Positions 1-6,407 of a stretch of 8,154 nucleotides of DNA are shown here, piece by piece (within the stretch, counting starts at the first letter, position 1; each line of letters opens with the position of its first letter). The stretch comes from an uncultured Anaerolineaceae bacterium (GTDB lineage Bacteria; Chloroflexota; Anaerolineae; Anaerolineales; Anaerolineaceae): the NCBI GenBank assembly GCA_937890875.1, contig CALAEB010000148.1, positions 1-8,154 on the forward strand, read 5' to 3'. The position numbers and the translations under genes were made by a program. The notes below the pieces were generated by a model. It worked only from the letters and a program-made list of their open reading frames with translations. It ran no database searches and had not been told where the DNA came from.

Positions 1-38
1 AACTGTGACTGGAGTTCAGACGTGTGCTCTTCCGATCT
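1..38 (+). other. Illumina sequencing adapter left on the contig end (not genomic)
   Basis: Bases 5-38 match, over 34 bases and as I recall it, the TruSeq index-read / read-2 adapter, which starts GTGACTGGAGTTCAGACG and ends GCTCTTCCGATCT. The four bases before it (AACT) sit where the end of an index would be. Coding sequence begins straight after, at about base 39-40. This is a library-preparation artefact. It marks the physical end of the contig and means the gene read at 40-99 is cut by assembly, not by biology. Confidence 0.96.
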
Positions 39-39
39 C

Positions 40-99
40 ATCAGTGTCGTCATTCAAAAGCAGCTGAAGCGGGATCCCAATTCAGGAAAGAGTGTGTAA
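40..99 (+). CDS. C-terminal 19 codons of a truncated gene, probably the first chromate-transporter subunit
   Basis: The frame open from the end of the adapter reads ISVVIQKQLKRDPNSGKSV and stops with TAA at 97-99, four bases before the ATG of the downstream chromate-transporter half. A short hydrophobic stretch followed by a basic, polar tail suits the cytoplasmic end of a membrane protein. Short-chain CHR transporters are usually encoded as adjacent pairs that act together, so the upstream partner is the natural reading. Too little remains to prove the family. Any other small membrane-protein tail could look the same. Confidence 0.45.
   Translation: MSVVIQKQLKRDPNSGKSV
84..90 (+). promoter_or_regulatory. 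Shine-Dalgarno that decides the start of the chromate-transporter half
   Basis: AGGAAAG lies inside the 3' end of the preceding reading frame, 13 bases before ATG 104. The in-frame GTG at 92 would sit almost on top of it and would add the non-conserved residues MCNR, so ATG 104 is preferred. Confidence 0.55.
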
Positions 100-103
100 C
101 CGG

Positions 104-673
104 ATGGAGACAATCATTACGCTCTTTTTGATGTTTTTCAAGATCGGATTTACCGCTTTTGGCGGCGGATATGGCATGATGTCCATGATCATGCAGGAAG
201 GGCAGCGGTTGGTCGGACTGACGGAAGCGGAGTTCGCCGATATGGCCGCGCTGGATCTGATCTGTTCCGGACCGGTTGCAATTAATGCTGCAACTTATGT
301 CGGCTATATCAAAGCCGGATTCTGGGGAGCTTTGGCGGCTTCGATCGGATGTGTGCTTCCTCCGGTGATTATCGGTATTGTCGTTCTGATCTTTCTGGAC
401 CGTTTCTATGAAAGCACCCTGATCAGCGGTTTATTCGCCGGCATTACGCCCGCCTGCGCCGGGTTGCTGTTTTTTACGACGCTGACACTTTCAAAATCCG
501 TTTACTTTGATGCTGAGACTTTTAGCGAAATACTTTCCAAGCCGCTGCCGACGACAGTGATCGGGATGCTGCTGCTGACGGCTGCGACGATCGTTGCGGA
601 TCTGAAATTTAAAATGAACCCCGTCTTCCTGACCTTAGCAGGAGCGGTTTTGGGGATTCTGTTTCTTTCGTAA
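104..673 (+). CDS. Chromate transporter family protein, second half of a short-chain CHR pair
   Basis: A 189-residue integral membrane protein of the CHR (ChrA) family. Long ChrA proteins carry two such halves; short ones of about 190 residues come from paired genes whose products are thought to work together in chromate or sulfate-like anion transport. The family signature is clear near the N terminus: FKIGFTAFGGGYGMM (about residues 12-26), then GPVAINAATYVGY (about 56-68). Several hydrophobic spans follow, and the protein ends in a hydrophobic segment with almost no tail. ATG 104 is chosen over an in-frame GTG at 92 because the ribosome site at 84-90 is better spaced and the family motif follows directly. 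It lies four bases after the stop of the preceding partial gene, so the two are co-transcribed. A strong hairpin terminator follows at 733-768. Real substrate unknown; chromate is the family name only. Confidence 0.93.
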   Translation: METIITLFLMFFKIGFTAFGGGYGMMSMIMQEGQRLVGLTEAEFADMAALDLICSGPVAINAATYVGYIKAGFWGALAASIGCVLPPVIIGIVVLIFLDRFYESTLISGLFAGITPACAGLLFFTTLTLSKSVYFDAETFSEILSKPLPTTVIGMLLLTAATIVADLKFKMNPVFLTLAGAVLGILFLS

Positions 674-732
674 CTTAATCCCGAAGCAATGTTCCGGACG
701 ATCGGCCAGTGACAAAAGTTGAATTTATCAAA

Positions 733-768
733 GCGGGAACTGCTGTTTTGCAGTTCCCGCCGCATTTT
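733..768. terminator. Strong hairpin terminator between convergent transcription units
   Basis: A perfect 11-bp stem (GCGGGAACTGC at 733-743, its complement at 750-760) with a TGTTTT loop is followed on the plus strand by CGCATTTTTC. It ends the chromate-transporter unit. On the minus strand the same stem is followed by TTTGATAAATT, so it may also stop the ccm operon, whose last gene ends 64 to 91 bases before it. Confidence 0.85.
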
Positions 769-823
769 TCAGGCGTTCATACCTCCTGACGCTCAAACCA
801 TAACTTCGAGCCGTCGTTTTTTT

Positions 824-985
824 TCAGTGCTGCTGCCTGCGTTTCAGCAAATCGGCCTGTTCACTTTTTAACCGGACAATTTTCTTCCATTTGACGGTTA
901 AATAGATGATATAAGCGGCTGTTCCAAGAACGAACAGTGTATATCCGGCGATCAGATAAGCGGTTGTGTCGGGGATTTCACTCAT
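824..985 (-). CDS. ccmD: CcmD-like small membrane protein, last gene of the ccm operon
   Basis: A 53-residue protein, MSEIPDTTAYLIAGYTLFVL at the start, with one membrane span (about residues 9-30) and a basic, charged helix after it (WKKIVRLKSEQADLLKRR). CcmD proteins are small single-span partners of CcmC that help release haem-loaded CcmE; size, topology and place directly after ccmC fit, though sequence similarity in this family is always weak. The ATG overlaps the last 8 bases of ccmC, and GGAGG at 992-996 lies six bases upstream, so translation is coupled. Possible defect: just before the stop, a shift to the neighbouring frame would give a continuous tail (AAALKKNDGSKLWFERQEV) ending at 777, so a base may be missing near 838. 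A stop at 824 also gives a normal CcmD length. Confidence 0.75.
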   Translation of the reverse strand: MSEIPDTTAYLIAGYTLFVLGTAAYIIYLTVKWKKIVRLKSEQADLLKRRQQH

Positions 986-1676
986 CCATATCCTCCAGTT
1001 CAAGTTTGGTTATTTCCACATCCTCTCTGACTTTCGCATAGGTATAGCGATGCGCCAGCAAGGCAAGGTAAAAGGCGGTAAAGGCAATCACAGAAAAAAT
1101 CAGCGTCTGGAGCATTTCAGGCGTCATGTTCATGCCGCTGGAAGCTCCTCCGATCACGACCGGATGAATGGAGCGATAACCCCGGATCGAGAAAAAAGTC
1201 AATGGGACGCTGGCGCAGCCGATGATGCAATAAATGGATAATATCCGCCCTCTTTTATTCGGATCATCAATCGACTTCCTCAGGAACATACTGCCGATAT
1301 ACACCAAAGCCATGATCGTGGTTGTGGTGAGGCGCGGGTCCCAGGTCCACCAGGTATTCCAGATCGGCCTTGCCCAAATGGATCCGCTTCCGACAGCGAG
1401 CAGCGTGAAGACCAATCCGATCTCAACGGCGGCTTCCGAAGCCAGGTCACAGCGAAGGTCCTTTTTGGACAGATAAACGATGGAGAAGGCACAGGCAACG
1501 ACGAAACTGAGCATGCCGACCCAGGCATATGCGACATGGAAATAAAAGACTTTTTGGACCAGCCCCATATTGGTTTCGGTGGGGGCATAAAGAAAAACCA
1601 TCGCCGCTGCGCAGAGGATCAGAATGGTGGCAATGATGTCCAACAACAGGTATTTTTTGGGAAACAAAGATTGCAT
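978..1676 (-). CDS. ccmC: Cytochrome c maturation protein CcmC (haem handling)
   Basis: A 232-residue polytopic membrane protein of the haem-handling (CcmC/CcmF/CcsA) superfamily. It binds haem on the outer face of the membrane and passes it to CcmE. The tryptophan-rich motif is plain: WNTWWTWDPRLTT at about residues 106-118. The two flanking histidines expected to ligate haem are present: H47 in FYFHVAYAW and H171 in GYRSIHPVV. About six hydrophobic spans are visible and the length is normal. The last residues (KLELEDMDE) are cytoplasmic. It starts four bases after ccmB stops, with AGAGGA as ribosome site, and overlaps ccmD by 8 bases. The tryptophan motif and place between ccmB and ccmD separate it from CcsA. 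Confidence 0.95.
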   Translation of the reverse strand: MQSLFPKKYLLLDIIATILILCAAAMVFLYAPTETNMGLVQKVFYFHVAYAWVGMLSFVVACAFSIVYLSKKDLRCDLASEAAVEIGLVFTLLAVGSGSIWARPIWNTWWTWDPRLTTTTIMALVYIGSMFLRKSIDDPNKRGRILSIYCIIGCASVPLTFFSIRGYRSIHPVVIGGASSGMNMTPEMLQTLIFSVIAFTAFYLALLAHRYTYAKVREDVEITKLELEDMDE

Positions 1677-1680
1677 TGTG

Positions 1681-2355
1681 TTATTCCTCTACAATATACT
1701 CAAAACTGATCATTCCGATCGCAGTAAAGATCACATTGAACGCGATGAGCTGTGAAATCCAGGGCATCGCGGTCCCGATTGTTTCTCCCTGAAAAATGGC
1801 GCCGGTGCTTTTTACTGCGGCAACGATCAGCGGGATGATCACTGGGAAAAAAAGAATCGGCAGCAGAATATCCCGCATACGGGTCTGGATCGTCATCGCC
1901 GAAATGAGCACGCCGAGAGCGGCATATCCCCAGCAGCCAAGTGCGGAAATCCACAAGATATGGGCCGAATTCAGCGGTGTGTTATAAAAAATACTGTAAA
2001 GCGGAAAGATGACCAAAGCCATTCCATACATCCCCAAAAAACAAGTGATCGCCTTGCTGAAGTAGATGGCTGTCCGGCTGATCGGTGCGGCGAGCAGCGC
2101 TTCCAGCATATTCCCCTGTTTTTCAAGGTTCATGATCTGATTCAAAGAAAGCTGCCCGGAAATCACCAGAATAACCCAGATCAATCCGGCGGCGCCGCTG
2201 CTTCGCGCCTTTACTTCGGTATCCAGCGCGAAGTTCAGAATGAAAAGGATGGACAGGGCAAAAATCAGCATCACCAGGAAGATTTCCCGAGTGTGCTTCT
2301 CGATGGAAAGATCTTTTTTTATCAGTGCAATCAGGTCGTGCAGAAAAAGTTTCAT
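1681..2355 (-). CDS. ccmB: Haem exporter ABC permease CcmB
   Basis: A 224-residue membrane protein with about six spans, the usual CcmB length. It is the permease partner of CcmA; the CcmAB complex uses ATP to release haem-loaded CcmE from CcmCD. Recognisable family features are the N-terminal cytoplasmic helix ending KKDLSIEKHTREI, the segment LEALLAAPISRTAIYFSK at about residues 84-101 that contacts the ATPase, and RMRDILLPILFFPVIIPL at about 159-176. The ATG lies 10 bases after the ccmA stop with only a weak ribosome site (GAGCG), so it probably depends on reinitiation after ccmA. The gene ends four bases before ccmC. Nothing is missing. Confidence 0.93.
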   Translation of the reverse strand: MKLFLHDLIALIKKDLSIEKHTREIFLVMLIFALSILFILNFALDTEVKARSSGAAGLIWVILVISGQLSLNQIMNLEKQGNMLEALLAAPISRTAIYFSKAITCFLGMYGMALVIFPLYSIFYNTPLNSAHILWISALGCWGYAALGVLISAMTIQTRMRDILLPILFFPVIIPLIVAAVKSTGAIFQGETIGTAMPWISQLIAFNVIFTAIGMISFEYIVEE

Positions 2356-2365
2356 AACGCTCGGT

Positions 2366-3043
2366 TTATAGTTCGAATTCCTGGCTCACGAGCTGCCCTT
2401 TTTCAAGCCTAAGGAAACGGGTGGCGAGCTGACGGGCCGCCATCGGGTCGTGCGTGGTGATCAGGATGGCCTTTTGATCGTTTTTCCCTTCGCGGATCAT
2501 CGTCTCCAATATTTGAACGCTTTTCGTATCCAGGCCGGTGAATGGTTCGTCCATTAAGAGCAGTTCGGGGTCATGCAGGATCGCCCGGCAGATTGAGACC
2601 CGCTGCTGCATGCCTCTTGAATAAGTGCGAACCGGATCATCTTTTCGCGATTCCATGCCGATCCGCTGCAGAAGCGAACGGATCCGTTCATCCGCGTTCG
2701 GGACGGCGTAAATTTCCGCAAAGAAGCGCAGATTCTCCCATGCGCTGAGTTCATTGTAGAGCATGGGCTGGTGACTGACCAGGCCGATTTTTTGCCGCTG
2801 GGCTGCGGATTCCGGAAAGGGCTCACCGCAGAGCGTGAGCGTATCGGCCGCATCCGCCTGAATGATCCCGGCGAGAATTTTAATGAGCGTGCTTTTTCCG
2901 GCGCCGTTTTCACCGGTCAGAATGACACATTCTCCCGGGGTAAGCTGAAGACTGGCCGATTTTAGAACTTTGCGCCGCCCGAATTTTTTTTGAACATTCT
3001 GGGCAAGAAGCAGCGGCGCTGCCGGGGTGCCGGTTTTACTCAA
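2366..3043 (-). CDS. ccmA: Haem exporter ABC ATPase CcmA
   Basis: A 225-residue cytoplasmic ABC ATPase that powers CcmB. All nucleotide-binding elements are present: Walker A GENGAGKST (about 44-52), Q-loop SHQPM (Q92), signature YSRGMQQRV (about 141-149), Walker B LLLMDEP (161-167), D-loop GLD and H-loop TTHD (H198). The signature SRGMQQR is the form usual in CcmA. No ATG occurs early enough; the start is TTG at 3043-3041, supported by GGGGA seven bases upstream and by a TTGA overlap with the stop of the microprotein gene. The TTG start may keep its level low or tie it to the microprotein. Position next to ccmB makes the assignment firm; alone it would be only a generic ABC ATPase. Confidence 0.93.
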   Translation of the reverse strand: MSKTGTPAAPLLLAQNVQKKFGRRKVLKSASLQLTPGECVILTGENGAGKSTLIKILAGIIQADAADTLTLCGEPFPESAAQRQKIGLVSHQPMLYNELSAWENLRFFAEIYAVPNADERIRSLLQRIGMESRKDDPVRTYSRGMQQRVSICRAILHDPELLLMDEPFTGLDTKSVQILETMIREGKNDQKAILITTHDPMAARQLATRFLRLEKGQLVSQEFEL

Positions 3044-3144
3044 TTCTTCTTCCCCGTATCACGCAGAAACGGCCAAACCAGGAATACGCCGGTGAAAACG
3101 GCTAATCCGACCCATATCAGCAGATTTAAGATTTCGTTGTCCAT
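3040..3144 (-). CDS. 34-residue single-span membrane microprotein, CcmI/CcmH N-terminus-like
   Basis: The ATG at 3144-3142 opens a 34-codon gene: a short acidic start (MDNEI), one hydrophobic helix (about residues 6-27, LIWVGLAVFTGVFLVWPFLR) and a polar basic end (DTGKKN). The ribosome site AAAGGA (3149-3154) is four bases upstream, and the TGA stop overlaps the TTG start of ccmA, so it looks translated and coupled. The helix ending in WPFLR resembles the first membrane segment of CcmI-type proteins, which often end in PLLR or WPLL, but the catalytic or TPR parts are absent. It could be a small assembly partner for CcmAB or a relic. The family is not proven; the gene itself is well supported by signals and by filling the gap after the glycosylase. 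Confidence 0.72.
   Translation of the reverse strand: MDNEILNLLIWVGLAVFTGVFLVWPFLRDTGKKN
3051..3055 (-). promoter_or_regulatory. Ribosome binding site supporting the TTG start of ccmA
   Basis: On the minus strand GGGGA lies seven bases before TTG 3043-3041, within the last codons of the microprotein gene. It decides the unusual start codon, since the next in-frame ATG is inside the ATPase core. Confidence 0.65.
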
Positions 3145-3197
3145 TGATTCCTTTCCGGTAATCCGAAATATGGATATTTCTTTCGAATGAAAGCGAA

Positions 3198-3740
3198 TTA
3201 CAAAATATTCTCTTTCTGTTTCGAATTGCTGTTTCCTTTCGGTTCCCTTTCCAAAAACGGGAGGATGATCCGATAAGATTCAACCATTCGGTCAAACGGA
3301 ACGCGACAGTTGGCCGGGCTGGGTGAAGGAAGATAAGCTGCTTCTTTGGATGTGGCGGGATAACACAAGCTTTGGTAAAGCGTATACGCTTTTTTCCCGG
3401 TGGTAAATATTGCCTGTATTGCCGATTGCGCCAGCAACTGTTCAATCCGGTTCGGCTGTGGGTCCCGGATGATAACAGCATCCGCCCCGGAAATTTCACA
3501 GGAAGCCAGCACGTCCCAAAGCGCGATATGCTTCTGAAGCAGCATGCTTTTTTTCTCCGTTATCGTGTCGGGTACATCCCTGTTCAAAAGCGCGGAAAGG
3601 ACGGTCCAGAAACGATTCTGCGGATGTCCGTAGTAGAAACCGGCCTCGCGTGATTTGGGCGACGGAATGGTTCCCAGGATCAGGATCCTTGAGCCGGAAT
3701 CGAATACGGGGGGAATGGTATGCTCAATCCGCTGCAGCAT
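3198..3740 (-). CDS. Hypoxanthine-DNA (deoxyinosine) glycosylase, uracil-DNA glycosylase family 6
   Basis: A 180-residue cytoplasmic DNA-repair enzyme that removes hypoxanthine, the product of adenine deamination, from DNA. Family features in order: motif 1 LGTIPSPKSR (about 22-31), FYYGHPQNRFW (35-45), ALWDVLASCEISGADAVI (about 73-90), and motif 2 LPSPSPAN (137-144), which forms the loop entering the DNA. This pattern is that of the HDG family described from Methanosarcina, rather than of Mug/TDG or Ung. The last 14 or so residues are a polar Asn/Ser/Lys tail of no known role. The ATG overlaps the end of ccmF by 17 bases, so it is in the ccm operon and probably translated by coupling; the next gene starts 53 bases on. 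A repair gene here is unexpected and may only be hitch-hiking. Confidence 0.9.
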   Translation of the reverse strand: MLQRIEHTIPPVFDSGSRILILGTIPSPKSREAGFYYGHPQNRFWTVLSALLNRDVPDTITEKKSMLLQKHIALWDVLASCEISGADAVIIRDPQPNRIEQLLAQSAIQAIFTTGKKAYTLYQSLCYPATSKEAAYLPSPSPANCRVPFDRMVESYRIILPFLEREPKGNSNSKQKENIL

Positions 3741-5772
3741 CTTTTCTGACTGCGCCTTTTTTCAGTGCGCCGAAGAAGAGCAGCGCCCCTCCAAGGCAAA
3801 GGACGATTGAACCGATCCATAACCAATTGATCCATGGATTGTAGTACACCGTATAGGTGCGCACGGCGTCCAGCGAAGCGGATTCTGAGCCGGTGAGGAT
3901 CAGGTATAAATCACCGGAAAGCGCCGAACGGATACCGGGAACGGTCGTTTGCTGATTGTAGGACGCGTAATATTTCTGCTGGGGATGAACTGCGCCCAGT
4001 TTCCGGCCGTTCTGACTGATTTCAACGGTGGTTGAGAGTGTTTCGCCTTCGTCAGACTGGCTCCGGTCGGCTCCGGTCAGCGTCAGTTCGAACCCGGCCG
4101 CCGGTTTGCTTTCATTCGGTGTGAGTTTTATCTGTTCTTCAATCTGCAAAAATTCGATTCCGATAATGCCGAAAGCCATTAAGATGACCCCCGCATGAAT
4201 CAGATAACCCACAAAAAAGCGGATCAGGCCGGGTGACCGTCTGCTTTGTTTCGGCTGTGTGTTTTTTGCCCGCATGAACAACGCCGACCCCCAGGTGTAT
4301 AGAATGGCCAGTATTGAAAAAAACAGAACCCATAGCACCAGCGGCAGCAGAAGCCCGGGCAGGTGATTGATTGTCCGGAAGATCACTGCGGCAATTCCGG
4401 CGATCAAAGCCAACGCGCCCAGGACGGCCCGCTGTTTCGCGGTGAGCGGTTTCTTCCAGTTCGTCAGCGGAACGATGCCCATGACCAGCAGCAGCAGCGC
4501 AAAAAGCGGTCCGGTCGATTTTTCGTAATATTCAACCCCAATGGCAATTTGCCGTCCGGTAAAAAGCTCCGACAGATTCGGCAGCAAAATTCCCCAGAGG
4601 CAGAAGAAGGCGATAATACAGAGCAGGATGATACCGGCTGTAAAAAGGCTTTCTTTGGTCTGAATCTTTGCTGAAAAGTCGAGATTATCGGCGGAAGCCG
4701 CGCTGCCGAACGTGCGGCGGCGGGCCACAATCAAACTGGCAATCAGCAGTATTGTTGCCGCCAGATAGACCGAAAGGAAAACCGAAAGCGGGCTGACTGA
4801 AAAAGCATGAACAGATGAAATCAATCCGGAGCGGGTGACAAAAACCGCGAACACGATGGAGCCATAGGTCAGCAGGCAGAGCACGGTTGACCAACGGCGG
4901 AAGCCGCCGGTTGCGGTATGACCGATCACCGCATGCAGATAAGCTGTCATCAGGAGAAACGGGATTAATGCCGCCACTTCTACCGGATCCCAGCCCCAAT
5001 AACCTCCCCAGCCAAGCACATCATATGCCCAGCGTGAACCGAGAATCAGTCCGACTGCCAAAAAGATCCAGGTGAAAATTGCCCAGGGACGGACTTTTTT
5101 CATCCAGGAATCATCCGCCGGCCGGTGGATCAAGGCGCTGATTTCAAAAGCCGCTGTGAAAAACACTGCGATAAATCCCAGGTAAAGCGCGGGCGGGTGG
5201 TAAACCATGCCAAAATGCCGCAGTAACGGATTCATTCCCAGGCCATCGCTTGGGATCAGCGGAAGGTCGTTTCCCGCCGGGAAAATCGAGAGGACCGCGG
5301 TTCCCATCTCTCCGGTCTGCCAATAGCGGTCGAAGGGATTGTCAATCCAGATATGCAGGATGCTGGTAAACGCCAGATTAGCGAGCAGAAAAATTGCTGC
5401 TGTCGGGAATAATGGATCCTTCTCCGGCTTGGTCTGAATGGCCCAGATAAACAGGAAGAGTGAAAAAATCCAGGACCAAAACAGGAGCGAGCCGGATTGT
5501 TTGCCCCACAGCGCGGAAATTTTCAGATAAAGCGGCTGAAAGTTATTCACCGTCTGGAAAACATAATCGACCTGGTAATCGTTGCGGATTAAAAGCGCGA
5601 GCAGGGAACCGACGGAAAAACTGAACAGCGGAAACAGTACCAGGCAGGCCTGCCGCCCGCTGCGGGTCCATATCGGCGAACGGGTGATCTGCCCGATGAT
5701 GATGGCCACGATGCCGTAAACCGCAGCGAAAAACGCAAAAATCATTGCGGCGTAACCAAGTGTAATGATCAT
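3724..5772 (-). CDS. ccmF: Cytochrome c haem lyase subunit CcmF
   Basis: A 682-residue polytopic membrane protein of normal CcmF size. It takes haem from CcmE and attaches it to the CxxCH motifs of apocytochromes. The tryptophan-rich motif WGGYWGWDPVE is at about residues 255-265. The four expected histidines are present: H192 in GMVYHPPALY, one in AYLHAVIGH (H280 or H285), H322 in SSVHAF, and H526 in GYLIHAG. A soluble outer domain (about 540-645) precedes the final membrane span (about 646-668), and a short basic tail ends the protein. It starts one base after ccmE stops, with GGGGAA as ribosome site, and overlaps the glycosylase gene. CcmH, which in many bacteria presents the apocytochrome to CcmF, is not seen in the window. 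Confidence 0.96.
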   Translation of the reverse strand: MIITLGYAAMIFAFFAAVYGIVAIIIGQITRSPIWTRSGRQACLVLFPLFSFSVGSLLALLIRNDYQVDYVFQTVNNFQPLYLKISALWGKQSGSLLFWSWIFSLFLFIWAIQTKPEKDPLFPTAAIFLLANLAFTSILHIWIDNPFDRYWQTGEMGTAVLSIFPAGNDLPLIPSDGLGMNPLLRHFGMVYHPPALYLGFIAVFFTAAFEISALIHRPADDSWMKKVRPWAIFTWIFLAVGLILGSRWAYDVLGWGGYWGWDPVEVAALIPFLLMTAYLHAVIGHTATGGFRRWSTVLCLLTYGSIVFAVFVTRSGLISSVHAFSVSPLSVFLSVYLAATILLIASLIVARRRTFGSAASADNLDFSAKIQTKESLFTAGIILLCIIAFFCLWGILLPNLSELFTGRQIAIGVEYYEKSTGPLFALLLLVMGIVPLTNWKKPLTAKQRAVLGALALIAGIAAVIFRTINHLPGLLLPLVLWVLFFSILAILYTWGSALFMRAKNTQPKQSRRSPGLIRFFVGYLIHAGVILMAFGIIGIEFLQIEEQIKLTPNESKPAAGFELTLTGADRSQSDEGETLSTTVEISQNGRKLGAVHPQQKYYASYNQQTTVPGIRSALSGDLYLILTGSESASLDAVRTYTVYYNPWINWLWIGSIVLCLGGALLFFGALKKGAVRKDAAAD

Positions 5773-5773
5773 A

Positions 5774-6268
5774 TCAGTTCCCCATTGTTTCGTATTTGGT
5801 TGGGCATTTTAGTAAAAGTTCGTCCGCCTGAAAGATGTTGCCGTCCGTCAGACTCCCGGTCATGATGGCCTGAGATTCAGCTTTGAGCAGGTCCGGTTTG
5901 ACCCCGTAGTAAAGCACATCAATTCGTTTTGCGTCCGGGTCATTCACGGCGGCTTTCAGTGCGGCAGCCATTCCGCCTGATTCCGCAATCGCCTGATGGT
6001 CGGCCGATATGTTGGCAGCCGTGAATTCGACCGCATTCCGGTCTGTGTCGACGACGATGCTTTTACCGACGACGGCACCGGAGACTCTCACGGTTTTATC
6101 CCGATAGTTTTCCGGGTTTGCCAATAACTCCTCAATGGTGATAAAGTACTGGACACTGCTGAGCGTCGAAGAGATTAGGAGATAAATTACAGCGGCCGCG
6201 ATCGCGAAGCCGCCGATAATTAATTTCCAATTCTTTTTCTTTTTTCGCTCCTGATTTTCTTCGGTCAT
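5774..6268 (-). CDS. ccmE: Haem chaperone CcmE, cysteine (CxxxY) type
   Basis: A 164-residue protein: a lysine-rich cytoplasmic start, one membrane anchor (about 14-34), then an outer OB-fold domain. CcmE carries haem from CcmC to CcmF. The family's C-terminal pattern is visible, GSLTDGNIFQADELLLKC. Where most bacteria have LxKHDExY, this one reads LLLKCPTKYE, so the haem-binding histidine is replaced by C155 with Y159 four residues on. This is the CxxxY class reported for Desulfovibrio and archaea. Between the two halves of the fold there is a stretch of about 35 residues rich in Ala (about 88-115). ATG 6268 is chosen over an upstream in-frame TTG (6286) because AGGAAG lies six bases before it and upstream residues are not needed. 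It is the first gene of the operon. Confidence 0.92.
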   Translation of the reverse strand: MTEENQERKKKKNWKLIIGGFAIAAAVIYLLISSTLSSVQYFITIEELLANPENYRDKTVRVSGAVVGKSIVVDTDRNAVEFTAANISADHQAIAESGGMAAALKAAVNDPDAKRIDVLYYGVKPDLLKAESQAIMTGSLTDGNIFQADELLLKCPTKYETMGN

Positions 6269-6274
6269 AGATGA

Positions 6275-6280
6275 CTTCCT
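6275..6280 (-). promoter_or_regulatory. Ribosome binding site deciding the ccmE start
   Basis: AGGAAG on the minus strand, six bases before ATG 6268-6266. It lies downstream of the alternative in-frame TTG at 6286-6284, which would place the site inside the gene. Confidence 0.65.
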
Positions 6281-6376
6281 GTTCAATGATTCTGTTTTTG
6301 CGTATCCGGAACAGCAAAGGCAGAGGTCGTCTTTTCCCTATTACTGCTTGCTTGGCCTTCGTAGCAACCCCTTGTA

Positions 6377-6407
6377 ATTTTATCAGGTTAAGTGAAAAAT
6401 ATTTCAA
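6377..6407 (-). promoter_or_regulatory. Candidate promoter of the ccm operon
   Basis: Reading the minus strand, -35 TTGAAA (6407-6402) and -10 TAAAAT (6382-6377) are separated by 19 bases. The spacing is long, but the -10 is preceded by TGA at 6385-6383, giving an extended -10. Transcription would start near 6370, leaving a leader of about 100 bases before ccmE. An inverted repeat TGAAA-AATA-TTTCA (6393-6406) covers the -35 and could be an operator. Confidence 0.4.

Noticed and set aside
92..103. GTG start for the chromate-transporter half
   Set aside because: It overlaps the ribosome site and adds four residues not typical of the family. ATG 104 fits better.
778..789. A very good AGGAGGT followed by ATG on the minus strand after ccmD
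   Set aside because: The ATG lies directly against the ribosome site and the frame stops after three codons, so it cannot be a gene. It falls at the end of the possible frameshifted ccmD tail.
2371..2380. GTTCGAATTC shared with the region after the cold-shock gene (6886-6895)
   Set aside because: One 10-base match containing an EcoRI-like palindrome is within chance for this length. The first copy is inside the ccmA coding end.
6269..6370. Riboswitch in the ccm leader
   Set aside because: I compared the minus-strand leader with the cyclic-di-GMP core (it contains GCTACGAAGGCC-like pieces), but the pairing elements needed are absent.
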